A DNA stretch of 46,561 nucleotides, from the IMG/VR virus record IMGVR_UViG_3300020450_000034, positions 1 through 46,561 of that record. The stretch is one strand, 5' to 3'. The notes under the pieces are model-generated. The model made no database searches, was not told the DNA's origin, and saw only the letters and a program-made list of their open reading frames with translations. The DNA comes from a virus. How positions within the stretch are numbered: the first letter of the stretch is position 1; each line of letters begins with the position of its first letter. The translations under genes and the position numbers were made by a program. This document shows, piece by piece, positions 7,526 to 15,732 of this stretch.

Positions 7526-8439
7526 TATCTTATTCCTGCACGTTTTAGTAATAGTTGGAGCTCATCGTCTGCTGACATTTTTTGTTTTTTGTCTGCACAT
7601 GCATCACAACCACAACCACCTTCATGTAGTGTTTCTGCAACCATATCTGGTAATTCTTTTATATCATCATTGTCAGCTAATATACTTTTTGCCTCTGACA
7701 TATCAGCTTGGTCAACATATAATTTACCACCACTAAAATATGCATCAATGCCTTCTTTTTTTAGAATGCCTAATACTTTACCTTCATATCCTTCGGTAAC
7801 ACTTACAGACTCCATAGCATCGCCCATTGTGCCTTCCATACTAGCCATACCATCTTCTTGCATGCCTTGTTCTGTAAAACTAACTTCAAAACCAACCATT
7901 TTACTAATTGCCGCTTCAAAACCACTGTCTGTGTATATACTCCATGGGCCATCATGTTCCACATCTACTTTTCTGTAGCCATCATCTTCGTCATCACTCA
8001 TATATGGATCTGATCCACTATATGGGTCTAGAATAGATACTTTTGATACTTTTACTGATTTTGGATTTGAGCCGTCTCTGTCCCATATACTATCACCTGC
8101 AAGTTCTACAACTTTAGAGGGAATAGCTTGTATTTCTTCATCATCTTCTTTGACATCATCACCAGTTTGTAATTCTGCTACTGGCTCTTTATTCATACCA
8201 AGTTCTTGTTTTTTATTTTCTACATCAATGTGTGCCATTGCATCATAGTGTGCATCTTCTAGTGCGCCGTATAAATTGTCAAATGCTTCCTGTATAGCGC
8301 CAAAGTCTTGATTACCGCCAATGTCAACTACTGCTTTAGCCATCATTCCTTCATCACGGAATACTTTTTGTAAGTTGTTGATTTGATCCATTGCTTTATC
8401 AAATGTGCGTTGGACTCTCATTTCTTGCGGTGTTGGCAT
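7525..8439 (-). CDS. Acidic head-associated protein with C-terminal Cys cluster and LAGI-like motif
   Basis: 304 aa, very acidic (for example an SDDEDDGY run near residue 150). Near residues 275-285 it carries HEGGCGCDACADKK, a compact CxCxxC cluster that could bind a metal, and it ends LQLLLKRAGIR, a variant of the LAGI/LAGV ending of its neighbours. The ribosome binding site GGAGT lies within the stop region of the upstream gene. No catalytic domain is seen. Together with the neighbouring 206-aa and 335-aa proteins it probably forms a head or prohead-core set; this is an inference from motif sharing and gene order. Confidence 0.6.
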   Translation of the reverse strand: MPTPQEMRVQRTFDKAMDQINNLQKVFRDEGMMAKAVVDIGGNQDFGAIQEAFDNLYGALEDAHYDAMAHIDVENKKQELGMNKEPVAELQTGDDVKEDDEEIQAIPSKVVELAGDSIWDRDGSNPKSVKVSKVSILDPYSGSDPYMSDDEDDGYRKVDVEHDGPWSIYTDSGFEAAISKMVGFEVSFTEQGMQEDGMASMEGTMGDAMESVSVTEGYEGKVLGILKKEGIDAYFSGGKLYVDQADMSEAKSILADNDDIKELPDMVAETLHEGGCGCDACADKKQKMSADDELQLLLKRAGIR

Positions 8440-8441
8440 AA

Positions 8442-9449
8442 TTATACTCCTGCTAGCGTCTTAAGCATGTTGATGTTTTCATCTTCTACTACTTCAGCTT
8501 CTTGTTCAGCAACTTTACTTTCCAACATATCCATGTCATCTAGTTTATTCATAATCCATTCTACTGGATCACCGTCTCTGGCTTTCATTGTACCGTATGG
8601 CATTTCGTCTGAATAATAATCCATCAAATCCATCATTAAATCAGAACCGCTATCTAAATCACCAGTTGCCTTCATTTTGGCAACGTCTTGTGGATGTTTA
8701 GCCATAATTTTTGCAACAGCACCCGACTCAACTTTACTTGAACCATCTAGATTCATATACTTTGGATCCATATAATCATATTCACCTGGATAACTAGGAC
8801 CTGCTTCATTTGGTTCTTCTTGGACTTGTTGTGCACCAGCAAGTTGTCTTAGTCTTACTAAATCTTCACTGTCAGTTACTTTGTATTTCTTTCCGTCTAC
8901 TGTGAAGCTGTCATCGCCATCCTCTTCAGCATCAATTTTTGCTTTGATAAATTTGTTTGCCTCGTTTGGCTCTTCTGCTACTTTTGTTTCTTCAACAGAT
9001 TCATCAGCTTTTGCTTTTTTATCTTTGGCGGCTTTTTTCATTGACTCTTCTTTGTCACCGTCGCCATCTATATCTATGTAATCTGGTTTTGAACCTTTGC
9101 CTTCTTTAAAATCTTTCCAAGCTTCAGAAATTTCTTCAACTTTATGATCAGGATAAACGTTTTCCATTTTTACAACATCACCGTTTGCACCTAAATATCT
9201 ACGTAAACTAAGATCCGCAGGACTTCCTAGTCTTCCTTCGTATTCTTGAGGATTTGGTTCAGTGGTTGCTTCACCAGGCATTTCTTCTGCCATAGGAGCA
9301 TCACCTTGTAATTGATTTAATTGCTCTGGAGTAACCAATGCAATTAATGTTCTCATACCATCAGTTTCGTCAACTGGTTGTTCTTGCACTGGTGTGTCTG
9401 CTTGTGACTTTGCAACTCCTGCTAATTTGATTAAGTCATCTAAATTCAT
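8442..9449 (-). CDS. Acidic head-associated protein with three LAGV-type motifs and an EF-hand-like loop
   Basis: 335 aa. It starts MNLDDLIKLAGV, has an internal LVRLRQLAGA near residue 205 and ends NINMLKTLAGV, so the short motif occurs three times. Between residues 130 and 145 it has DIDGDGDKEE followed by a Lys/Ala-rich helix, the pattern of a calcium-binding EF-hand-type loop seen in many phage head proteins. The rest is acidic and low in complexity. A ribosome binding site AAGGTG precedes the ATG. It may act as a scaffold or adaptor with repeated docking peptides. The frame is certain, the motifs are seen and the role is inferred. Confidence 0.6.
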   Translation of the reverse strand: MNLDDLIKLAGVAKSQADTPVQEQPVDETDGMRTLIALVTPEQLNQLQGDAPMAEEMPGEATTEPNPQEYEGRLGSPADLSLRRYLGANGDVVKMENVYPDHKVEEISEAWKDFKEGKGSKPDYIDIDGDGDKEESMKKAAKDKKAKADESVEETKVAEEPNEANKFIKAKIDAEEDGDDSFTVDGKKYKVTDSEDLVRLRQLAGAQQVQEEPNEAGPSYPGEYDYMDPKYMNLDGSSKVESGAVAKIMAKHPQDVAKMKATGDLDSGSDLMMDLMDYYSDEMPYGTMKARDGDPVEWIMNKLDDMDMLESKVAEQEAEVVEDENINMLKTLAGV

Positions 9450-9452
9450 TTT

Positions 9453-9953
9453 TCACACCTTGTATTCTGTTTGTAGCTCTTTCCTAGGAGCATTCTTTAT
9501 CATTTTTTCATTGTAAGCATCACCGTAATGATCTTCTACTTTGATTTTTTCTGCATCTTTATATTCGCCGTCTGCTAATACACTGTTAGCTTCTTCATCT
9601 GCATCTTTATCTTCATCGCCTTCCCAAAGTTCTTCAGATTCATTCATATTGTTTACTATCATTTCACCTATGCTATGTCCACAGATACTTGCAATTTCTT
9701 CTTGTAAACTATTTGGAGTAACAGGTAATTTTGTTTTGATATCATACATATAAACTTCTCTAGCACCAACGTCTGCAAAACCACGTGGTCTATGCATTAC
9801 TGTTTTTTTAGGCGCTCCCATGCTTTCCATGTTGTATTTTTTCATATGTGATTCAATACGATCCATATTTTCATCTGAGATTTCATGTAGACTACGAAGT
9901 CTAAATTCGTAAGTCTTTTCAGATTCTACTAGATATTGTTTTAAACTTTTCAT
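9453..9953 (-). CDS. Conserved marine T4-like head protein with capsid-targeting-like N-terminus
   Basis: 166 aa from the ATG at 9951-9953. An ATG 15 nt upstream is in frame, but the AAGGAAG box fits only the shorter start. It begins MKSLKQYLVESEKTYEFRL: the first ten residues resemble the T4 capsid-targeting sequence of internal proteins, ending in a possible L-x-E site for a gp21-type protease. The following region (FRLRSLHEI, PKKTVMHRPRGF, EVYMYDIKTKLPVT, LQEEI) is a pattern I recall from marine T4-like phages for a protein of unknown function, sometimes labelled prohead core. The C-terminus is acidic. A late box (GATAAATA at 9975-9982) lies upstream. The family call is from memory. Confidence 0.6.
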   Translation of the reverse strand: MKSLKQYLVESEKTYEFRLRSLHEISDENMDRIESHMKKYNMESMGAPKKTVMHRPRGFADVGAREVYMYDIKTKLPVTPNSLQEEIASICGHSIGEMIVNNMNESEELWEGDEDKDADEEANSVLADGEYKDAEKIKVEDHYGDAYNEKMIKNAPRKELQTEYKV

Positions 9954-9973
9954 AGCGACTTCCTTCATTGTAA

Positions 9974-10477
9974 TTATTTATCAGAGTTATCCATTTTTTG
10001 AATTACAGCATTTATCAAAGCATTTCGATCTTCAAACTCCTCTGCTTCACCTTGTACAGGTTCTAAACTTGCCTTATTTCCTTGTTGGTCTAGTCTTGCT
10101 TTTTGTATTTGCAATTGAACCATTTTTAATTTTTTGTCCATTTTAGCTGTTTTTGCTGTAATAGCATTGGTCATCATTTTACTTGCAACATCAAATACAC
10201 CAGCCGCATGCCTATCTTCTACATTTTGTCCTAGATCCATAAGATCTTTAAATGCATTCATTGCCTGACCTGCATAATTATCCATATCACTATCCAATGA
10301 TTCAAGATCTCTTACCATTGGAAGTGCTGAATCTATTTTATCTGCTATATCTAATTGTTGTTGCATTTTGGTTAGATCCAAACCCATGTCTTCTTCTTCT
10401 TTGTCTGTTGGATATTGTGAATTAACATCAGTTTCAACGGGCGGTAAGTCAAAAACATCTTCAATTTTTTTATTCAT
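9974..10477 (-). CDS. 16: gp16, small terminase subunit
   Basis: 167 aa, close to T4 gp16 (164 aa). The layout matches gp16: a short acidic N-terminus containing DLPPVET, a central helical core (about residues 35-130) with a long amphipathic coiled coil around KTAKMDKKLKMVQLQIQKA, and an acidic C-terminal tail ending in NSDK. gp16 forms rings that recognise the DNA and stimulate the gp17 ATPase. The gene overlaps the upstream gp4 gene by ATGA. In T4, genes 16 and 17 are adjacent; here four genes (about 3 kb) separate them. The call relies on length, architecture and neighbourhood because small terminases diverge quickly. Confidence 0.75.
   Translation of the reverse strand: MNKKIEDVFDLPPVETDVNSQYPTDKEEEDMGLDLTKMQQQLDIADKIDSALPMVRDLESLDSDMDNYAGQAMNAFKDLMDLGQNVEDRHAAGVFDVASKMMTNAITAKTAKMDKKLKMVQLQIQKARLDQQGNKASLEPVQGEAEEFEDRNALINAVIQKMDNSDK
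9975..9982 (-). promoter_or_regulatory. T4-type late promoter box
   Basis: GATAAATA on the minus strand, overlapping the end of gp16. The predicted leader of about 15 nt contains AAGGAAG, the ribosome binding site for the ATG at 9953. Confidence 0.7.
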
Positions 10478-10917
10478 GCTGTCTTCCTTTTCTTAGGATT
10501 GTTAAACAATTCATTTTCAGTAAGCACTCTAAATCCTACACCCTGTCTTATGCAAAATTGTTTTGCCGCCTGCCACTTCGCTTCATTTATTATTGCTTGT
10601 GCTTTTTGCACTGTGCCTTTAGCATATGCAAGTGTTTGTCCAGCTGGCTTGATTTCAATCATTTCTGCTTTACGATTTTTATTTTTGTCTTCGTATATGA
10701 TAAAAAAGTCTGGTACGTAATGTGTGTTTTTGCCTGTAGCTGGATTCCTATAAGGTATACGATGACTTTCGCTTGCCCACGCTAGTATATTAGGATGAGT
10801 ATCACACACACGCATAAACTTTAATTCCCATCCACTACGATATCGTGGTCTATGTTTTCCAATATATTTGCTTGGATTGCGTACTTCATATATACCTTGT
10901 TGAAATTTATGTGCCAT
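10474..10917 (-). CDS. 4: gp4-like head-completion nuclease
   Basis: 147 aa, close to T4 gp4 (150 aa). It has a PD-(D/E)xK nuclease arrangement: E31 in SGWELKF, D70 in YVPDFF, and E88-x-K90 in MIEIKP. This is the pattern of TnsA/gp4-type nucleases. gp4 acts after DNA packaging, and its loss leaves heads that cannot join tails. The neighbours, gp16 on one side and tail-tube genes on the other, agree with head completion. A late box (GATAAATA at 10926-10933) lies 8 nt before the ATG and would give a leader of only about 3 nt. The nuclease residues are seen; the biological step is from the family. Confidence 0.8.
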   Translation of the reverse strand: MAHKFQQGIYEVRNPSKYIGKHRPRYRSGWELKFMRVCDTHPNILAWASESHRIPYRNPATGKNTHYVPDFFIIYEDKNKNRKAEMIEIKPAGQTLAYAKGTVQKAQAIINEAKWQAAKQFCIRQGVGFRVLTENELFNNPKKRKTA

Positions 10918-10925
10918 TCTAGTAG

Positions 10926-10933
10926 TATTTATC
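10926..10933 (-). promoter_or_regulatory. T4-type late promoter box, near-leaderless (gp4)
   Basis: GATAAATA on the minus strand followed by CTACTAGA and the gp4 ATG. With a T4-type start 6 nt after the box the 5' leader would be only three bases. Confidence 0.65.
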
Positions 10934-10942
10934 TAGAACTTT

Positions 10943-11830
10943 TTAGGTTGGTCCTACATCTAAACTAGGGTCAGCAGGTAGACCTTTTGGAACAATCCTT
11001 GTTTTTCCGTTAATTTCTCGAACCACTTCATTTACACCAGGTACACCATCAAATGCTCTACCAAACGATTCTACTACCTCTGTACCCATTGCTAAACCTT
11101 GTTGCAATATTGGTGTCCTGTTTGCTACATTACCTGCTATAGGATTTATTGCCGCACTTTTTGCAATTGCTTCCTCTCCTGCACTATTGCTAATTGTTCC
11201 CACATTAAAATGTTCAGGTTGAAATTGTACTGAATACTGTATTGGTTGGCTATCAGAATGTGCTAGTGTATCATGATTAATTGCTGTAATCATACAGTTA
11301 TACAATGCAAATGACCTACCACCTTGTGCAGAATCTCTATTGTGTATTCTAATTTCTTCAAAGAAAAATCTACTGCTTGTTGGTACTGCCTGAGCACCAA
11401 ACGGATGTGTTATGCCTGCACCAAATTGCGACTGGATAGTTTGATATTCGTTGAAGTTACTAGTGTCTAAGTCATGTCCATGAAAGTAATGACCAGCATA
11501 TGCTTTCATTAGTGTTTGAAATTGATTGTCTTTTGTGTCATAAAATACTACAGGCACTGCACCTACCTGCATTCTAGTTGGAACATGTCTTATTCTATTG
11601 TATTGATTTACAGGTGTAATTCCATAATCAACGTCAGGTAATCCAACACTTACTACTCTATCAAATATAAACTGTTTACCAAAACTATCATCTTCCATCA
11701 CCACATTTTCATTTAGAATAAATTCTATTTGAAAATTATACTTTAATCGAGGTGTCTGAGTAGGTAAATCGGAATCTATTCCGAATTTTTCAGCGGCGGC
11801 ATTGTATGGACCGGTATTATAAATTGCCAT
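10943..11830 (-). CDS. Tail-tube-fold protein, possible gp54-like tube initiator
   Basis: 295 aa. It starts MAIYNTGPYNAAAEKFGI, then PRLKYNFQIEF, the same opening used by the neighbouring tube protein (PKLQYRFRVTF). Further shared features are a SVGLPDVDY turn and a C-terminal strand pair (NCMITAINHDTL, then PIQYSVQFQPEHF) that in tube proteins closes the barrel. The last 70 residues are an extra Gly/Ala/Pro-rich tail. It sits directly downstream of gp19, with 10 nt between them. In T4 the tube initiator gp54 is a gp19 relative of about 320 aa, which makes this a reasonable candidate; a tail terminator or baseplate tube protein is also possible. Confidence 0.6.
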   Translation of the reverse strand: MAIYNTGPYNAAAEKFGIDSDLPTQTPRLKYNFQIEFILNENVVMEDDSFGKQFIFDRVVSVGLPDVDYGITPVNQYNRIRHVPTRMQVGAVPVVFYDTKDNQFQTLMKAYAGHYFHGHDLDTSNFNEYQTIQSQFGAGITHPFGAQAVPTSSRFFFEEIRIHNRDSAQGGRSFALYNCMITAINHDTLAHSDSQPIQYSVQFQPEHFNVGTISNSAGEEAIAKSAAINPIAGNVANRTPILQQGLAMGTEVVESFGRAFDGVPGVNEVVREINGKTRIVPKGLPADPSLDVGPT

Positions 11831-11840
11831 TCGCTAAACC

Positions 11841-12446
11841 CTATGACTGTGTGCCTGCACCTGTAGCATTACTTAATGTTTGATCTGGTGTTTCTCCAGT
11901 TAATGTTGCATTACCTGCCGCATCAAAAATTTCTGCATTATCGTAACGAACTGATACAGTGATCTGAACTTGTTCACTACTTGCATACGCCATTTCGCCA
12001 TATGTAATATTTTGAATATAGCAACCTGCAAGTTCAAATTTATCAAGTACACCTGGTGTTGGATTTGCACCATCTAGTGTTTCTACAAGCATTTGGAACT
12101 TATAACCAGCTCCACTTCTTGTGCTTGATTGATTTGCATGGTCAACTTGTCTATTAAGTTGATTGTTTAATTCTCTTAGTACAATACTATCTACATCATC
12201 ACGTAATGTTACAGTGACTGGTTCCCAGGTATGTTTACCTGCTAGATAAATTCTACTGTTATATGTGTCTAATAATACTTCGTCGTGTGAAATGTTTGGT
12301 CTACTCACACTGATTACACTCCTTGTAGGAGTTGCGGTGAAGCCGTCGCCTATAAATGTTACCCTAAAACGATATTGTAGTTTGGGCATTATTGTTGTTG
12401 TGTTTCCGCTGTTGTCTGGAACACCTAGTGTTGTAATTACTGCCAT
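11841..12446 (-). CDS. 19: gp19, tail tube protein
   Basis: 201 aa, near T4 gp19 (163 aa) and typical of marine relatives. It opens with PKLQYRFRVTF and has VISVSRPNISHDEVLLD, the loop-and-strand region of tube proteins, then TWEPVTVTLRDDV and a C-terminal barrel strand EQVQITVSVRYDNAEIFD. Subunits stack as hexameric rings that form the DNA channel inside the sheath. It follows the sheath gene gp18, as in T4, but is separated from it by a terminator and its own late promoter, which allows independent dosage. The ribosome binding site GAGGAGAT precedes the ATG at 12446. Confidence 0.88.
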   Translation of the reverse strand: MAVITTLGVPDNSGNTTTIMPKLQYRFRVTFIGDGFTATPTRSVISVSRPNISHDEVLLDTYNSRIYLAGKHTWEPVTVTLRDDVDSIVLRELNNQLNRQVDHANQSSTRSGAGYKFQMLVETLDGANPTPGVLDKFELAGCYIQNITYGEMAYASSEQVQITVSVRYDNAEIFDAAGNATLTGETPDQTLSNATGAGTQS

Positions 12447-12475
12447 TTGAATCTCCTCATAATACCGGCTAACAG

Positions 12476-12483
12476 TATTTATA
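12476..12483 (-). promoter_or_regulatory. T4-type late promoter box (gp19)
   Basis: Perfect TATAAATA on the minus strand in the gp18-gp19 gap, directly after a terminator. The predicted leader of about 24 nt includes GAGGAG as ribosome binding site. Confidence 0.8.
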
Positions 12484-12493
12484 TTTTTTGCTC

Positions 12494-12520
12494 AAAAAAA
12501 TAGGCACCCTAGAGTGCCTA
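12494..12520 (-). terminator. Rho-independent terminator after gp18
   Basis: In the mRNA sense TAGGCAC pairs with GTGCCTA (7 bp, 6-nt loop), followed by a run of seven U. It lies just after the gp18 stop and before the gp19 late promoter. Confidence 0.85.
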
Positions 12521-12542
12521 ATTAAGTATTATGTTAATTATT

Positions 12543-15050
12543 TTAGTTTGTTGCGTTTAATGTGCCCGTATTCACCAATCTAATTGGAATATAAATGAAT
12601 TCTGCCGCTTTTGAAGGTTCAATTGCTACGTCTACGTAAAATTCATTTCTATCTATTCTTGCTGGTGTGTTATTGCTTGTATCACAAACCACTGCAAAGT
12701 CATTTAAGCCTCTTCTACTTAAAATATCTGCTAAGAATCTTTCAAATGCTACTTTTGCTCTACCTCTTGTTTGCTCGTCATTGATTTCAAACAAGAATGG
12801 TCTAGCCAGTACATCAAATCTTTCTCTGAGATATGCTACTAGTCTTGCAACATTCACTCTATCAAGAGCACTTGTAGTACTGTGTAGTGATTTTTGTCCA
12901 AAAATTACAGTTCCTTGTCCAGGGAATGTAGTTATAGGATTCAATTTAACTGTATACATTGCATCACGTTGTCCTTGAGTCAAACTTACAGCCTTGAATT
13001 CATTTTCTGTAGTAATATGTCCAACTGCACTTGCATTTTGCACAACACCTCTAGTTAGACCTGCAGGAGCGAACCACTGAAAGCTAATATTGTCGTTAAA
13101 TGCATATGTGAATAGTGCCATATGACTCGGTGGTACTGTTACAGTTTTTCCATTTAATGGTTCTGTAGTTTGTCCTGCTGGATAGTACACTGCGGAAAAT
13201 GTATTTTTAGTTACTAGTCCATCTTCTCCGTTTTCTGTTGCACTTCCTGCGTTGTTTGTCCAATTTACTACATCAGTAGGTGATTTACGCATTGGTGAAT
13301 CAACAATAATAAATGCTGTTTCGCCTCTATCACTGTTTAAGTTTACCATTTCGTCAACTAGTTCAGGATAACCTGGTGCCGCAATCAAACTAAATGCAAA
13401 TTGCGGATCTCTGAGATCTGAACCTGCGGCTTTAGCTTGAAGACTTTCAGCAACAACACCTCGTTGTGCAAATCTACCAAACTTACCACTACCGTCAGCA
13501 TGATTACCTACACCATTTCTCCATGCGGTACCATTCCATTTACGCACTGTGTTTGCACTTTGCGCCATATTGACAACAAGCATGCCTGCTGGATATACTA
13601 CACTGCTAGGTGCTCCAGTAATTGTAGTTGCTTTACCACCATTACTATTATCACTTGCTGTATCAGTAATGTCTGCAAATAAAACACCATTGGAAGTTGT
13701 TTGATCTGTATTACTGTGTAATACCCATGCACTGTTTCCTGCGTTACGCTTGTACAGTTTTGGATAAGCACGTTCGTTAGCTTGACCTTTACCTGCTAAT
13801 GAAGTATCTACCCAGATATCTCCTGCACTTGGTGAGGTTGGAGCAGTTGTGCTATATGAAGCACTCTTTCGTGCAAAACCACTGTCAACTTCATATATAT
13901 CTAAGTCATTAATTGTAGCATCATGCCAATACTGTCCAGTCGCCGCTGTGGCTGTTGGAGTATTAGCTTGGACTTGGAGGTCAGGTGTTGTTAATGCACC
14001 TACTGCACCGCCAGTTACTACTTCTCTTACTATAATTGTACCACGTGTATTTGCTTGTTGGTCTAACAATAAATTGCCAACTACTGCTGTACTTGCACTT
14101 AATACAGTTGCACTTGAACCATCTTGTGGTACAAAGTCACCAATTGCGCCAGCACCGTCAGTTTGTGTTGTGCTGATACCTTGTACTGTTTTTGCTAAAA
14201 ATGCTGTGCTTGTGCTACTGTATGCAAAGAATTTAAGATCAATTCCGTTACCTGCACTTGTAGTTTTAATCCAAATATCACCAGCGGCTGGTGAGCCTGG
14301 TGCACTGTAATGTTCGTCGTATGTTGCAGTACCTGAGGCTAAACTGTTGTCAATTAATTCCCATGCACCGCCTGTGCCGTGAAAGTATTGTAAACTCATT
14401 TGTCTAGCGGCGGTAGTTGCAATTTCATTGTCAACATGAAGAACAACAAGATATGTGTCGTTAGTTGCGGCACTTGGTGTTGCTAATGAATTTGGGTTAA
14501 ATGTAGCGTCACCATCTATTGGTGCTTGTGCGCCTGTTGCATTAATTACAACTGTTGGAATTTTATTTTCCCATGAATTGTTTGTTGCACTCCATTCGTG
14601 AATACCGTATCTGCTTGCGTCTGTGTCTAACCAAAGACCATTTGCAGTTGAGTATGGACTAGTTGGAGTTGTTGTAGTCGCATCAAGTTGTGCAAGATTC
14701 AAATCTGCACGTACAATAAATGCTTGACTACCTTGTCCTAAGTAACTGTACGCCGCCATTAAGCCATATTCACTGGTTTCACTGCCTTGTACTATTGATG
14801 TTCCACTTGTAGTAAAAATTGGATTACCAAAAAACTGAGTAAGTTCTCTCTGGCTTGTCACTTTCACAACATTACCAGCAACTGCACTCTTTGTTTGTTT
14901 TGCAATACCGTCTGCTTCACTACCAGTAGGATCTGATTTGTCTTGACGTGTTGCTACTAGTAGTAGTGGAACTGTACCAGCACCTGGGGCACCGTATGCA
15001 CTTTCATCTACTACTGAAACATTTACGCCTGGAGATACTAAAGTTGCCAT
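12543..15050 (-). CDS. 18: gp18, contractile tail sheath protein with large insert
   Basis: 835 aa (T4 gp18 is 659). The N-terminus MATLVSPGVNVSVVDES and the C-terminal region FLADILSRRGLNDFAV, then NEFYVDVAIEPSKAAEFI, are sheath hallmarks. Residues about 128-450 are an insertion built of five divergent modules, at about 128-162, 188-234, 250-285, 363-398 and 402-446. Each follows the plan x-x-G-D-x-W/Y-x-D followed 15-30 residues later by an aromatic W/F patch, for example SPSAGDIWVDTS. Such modules also occur in gp14, gp15 and the fibres here. In the sheath they should project outwards and may bind surface glycans. A late box and AGAGGAG site lie upstream; a terminator follows. Confidence 0.95.
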   Translation of the reverse strand: MATLVSPGVNVSVVDESAYGAPGAGTVPLLLVATRQDKSDPTGSEADGIAKQTKSAVAGNVVKVTSQRELTQFFGNPIFTTSGTSIVQGSETSEYGLMAAYSYLGQGSQAFIVRADLNLAQLDATTTTPTSPYSTANGLWLDTDASRYGIHEWSATNNSWENKIPTVVINATGAQAPIDGDATFNPNSLATPSAATNDTYLVVLHVDNEIATTAARQMSLQYFHGTGGAWELIDNSLASGTATYDEHYSAPGSPAAGDIWIKTTSAGNGIDLKFFAYSSTSTAFLAKTVQGISTTQTDGAGAIGDFVPQDGSSATVLSASTAVVGNLLLDQQANTRGTIIVREVVTGGAVGALTTPDLQVQANTPTATAATGQYWHDATINDLDIYEVDSGFARKSASYSTTAPTSPSAGDIWVDTSLAGKGQANERAYPKLYKRNAGNSAWVLHSNTDQTTSNGVLFADITDTASDNSNGGKATTITGAPSSVVYPAGMLVVNMAQSANTVRKWNGTAWRNGVGNHADGSGKFGRFAQRGVVAESLQAKAAGSDLRDPQFAFSLIAAPGYPELVDEMVNLNSDRGETAFIIVDSPMRKSPTDVVNWTNNAGSATENGEDGLVTKNTFSAVYYPAGQTTEPLNGKTVTVPPSHMALFTYAFNDNISFQWFAPAGLTRGVVQNASAVGHITTENEFKAVSLTQGQRDAMYTVKLNPITTFPGQGTVIFGQKSLHSTTSALDRVNVARLVAYLRERFDVLARPFLFEINDEQTRGRAKVAFERFLADILSRRGLNDFAVVCDTSNNTPARIDRNEFYVDVAIEPSKAAEFIYIPIRLVNTGTLNATN

Positions 15051-15084
15051 AATTTTGCTCCTCTGATAAGTTAGTTTCTACAAG

Positions 15085-15092
15085 TATTTACC
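15085..15092 (-). promoter_or_regulatory. T4-type late promoter box (gp18)
   Basis: GGTAAATA on the minus strand (one change from TATAAATA-type boxes), 34 nt before the gp18 ATG. The leader holds AGAGGAG as ribosome binding site. Confidence 0.65.
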
Positions 15093-15129
15093 AAAGTAGC
15101 TATATATCTGGGGGGTTATGGAGGTTAAC

Positions 15130-15726
15130 CTAGTAGTTAATTATTTGTTGTACTGTACTTAATAATTGTTCTAAACTTTCATCATTTTGTATTATTTGGT
15201 TAAAAGCAGTATCTTTATCTATCCATGCCCACTCACTAGCATGTACAGTTAATGGATCAATATCATTATCACGTTTATCAATAAACCAACCAGGTAATTC
15301 TCCTCTGCGTACTTGCCACACTTGACCTTGTACACTTTGAATCATTTTTACTTCATTTGGAAAACGTACATCAGGTATTACCCAATTTGTATCTGGATTT
15401 TCTAATATTTTTTGTTTAACTAAACTTACCCAAATACCATCAAAGAAGCCATTACGCATACAGTCTGTGCCAAACAGTTGTAGCACTAAACGTGGTGTAA
15501 CAGACATACCAGTTTCGGTGGTCCAAAATTCGTCTTCTTTTTCTCGCCAAATACGACTACGATCTGTGTCGCCTTCTAACATATCTCTATCCCAATCAAA
15601 TACACTTGCGACACCGTCTTTAAGTTTGTCAGCAAAACTAAGTTTTTTGAATTGGTGATTTTCGACAAGTATATCTGCAACAGTGCCTTTACCGCTACCG
15701 ATTAGTCCGCATATTCCTATAATCAT
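15130..15726 (-). CDS. 1: gp1-like deoxynucleoside monophosphate kinase
   Basis: 198 aa (T4 gp1 is 241). The P-loop GLIGSGKGT covers residues 7-15. Two further stretches match T4 gp1: LFGTDCMRNGFF (T4 has ALGTDLIVNNF) and WVIPDVRFPNEV (T4 has YIVPDTRQDHEM). gp1 phosphorylates dNMPs to dNDPs for phage DNA synthesis. It sits between the late genes gp13 and gp18 but has its own sigma70-type promoter, as expected for an early metabolic gene. The predicted transcription start coincides with the A of the ATG and no ribosome binding site is present, so the mRNA may be leaderless. Confidence 0.85.
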   Translation of the reverse strand: MIIGICGLIGSGKGTVADILVENHQFKKLSFADKLKDGVASVFDWDRDMLEGDTDRSRIWREKEDEFWTTETGMSVTPRLVLQLFGTDCMRNGFFDGIWVSLVKQKILENPDTNWVIPDVRFPNEVKMIQSVQGQVWQVRRGELPGWFIDKRDNDIDPLTVHASEWAWIDKDTAFNQIIQNDESLEQLLSTVQQIINY

Positions 15727-15732
15727 AAAATA

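Noticed and set aside
15110-15131. G-run and AGGTTAACCT palindrome after gene 1 as a terminator
   Set aside because: The stem is short and no U-run follows in the transcript direction.
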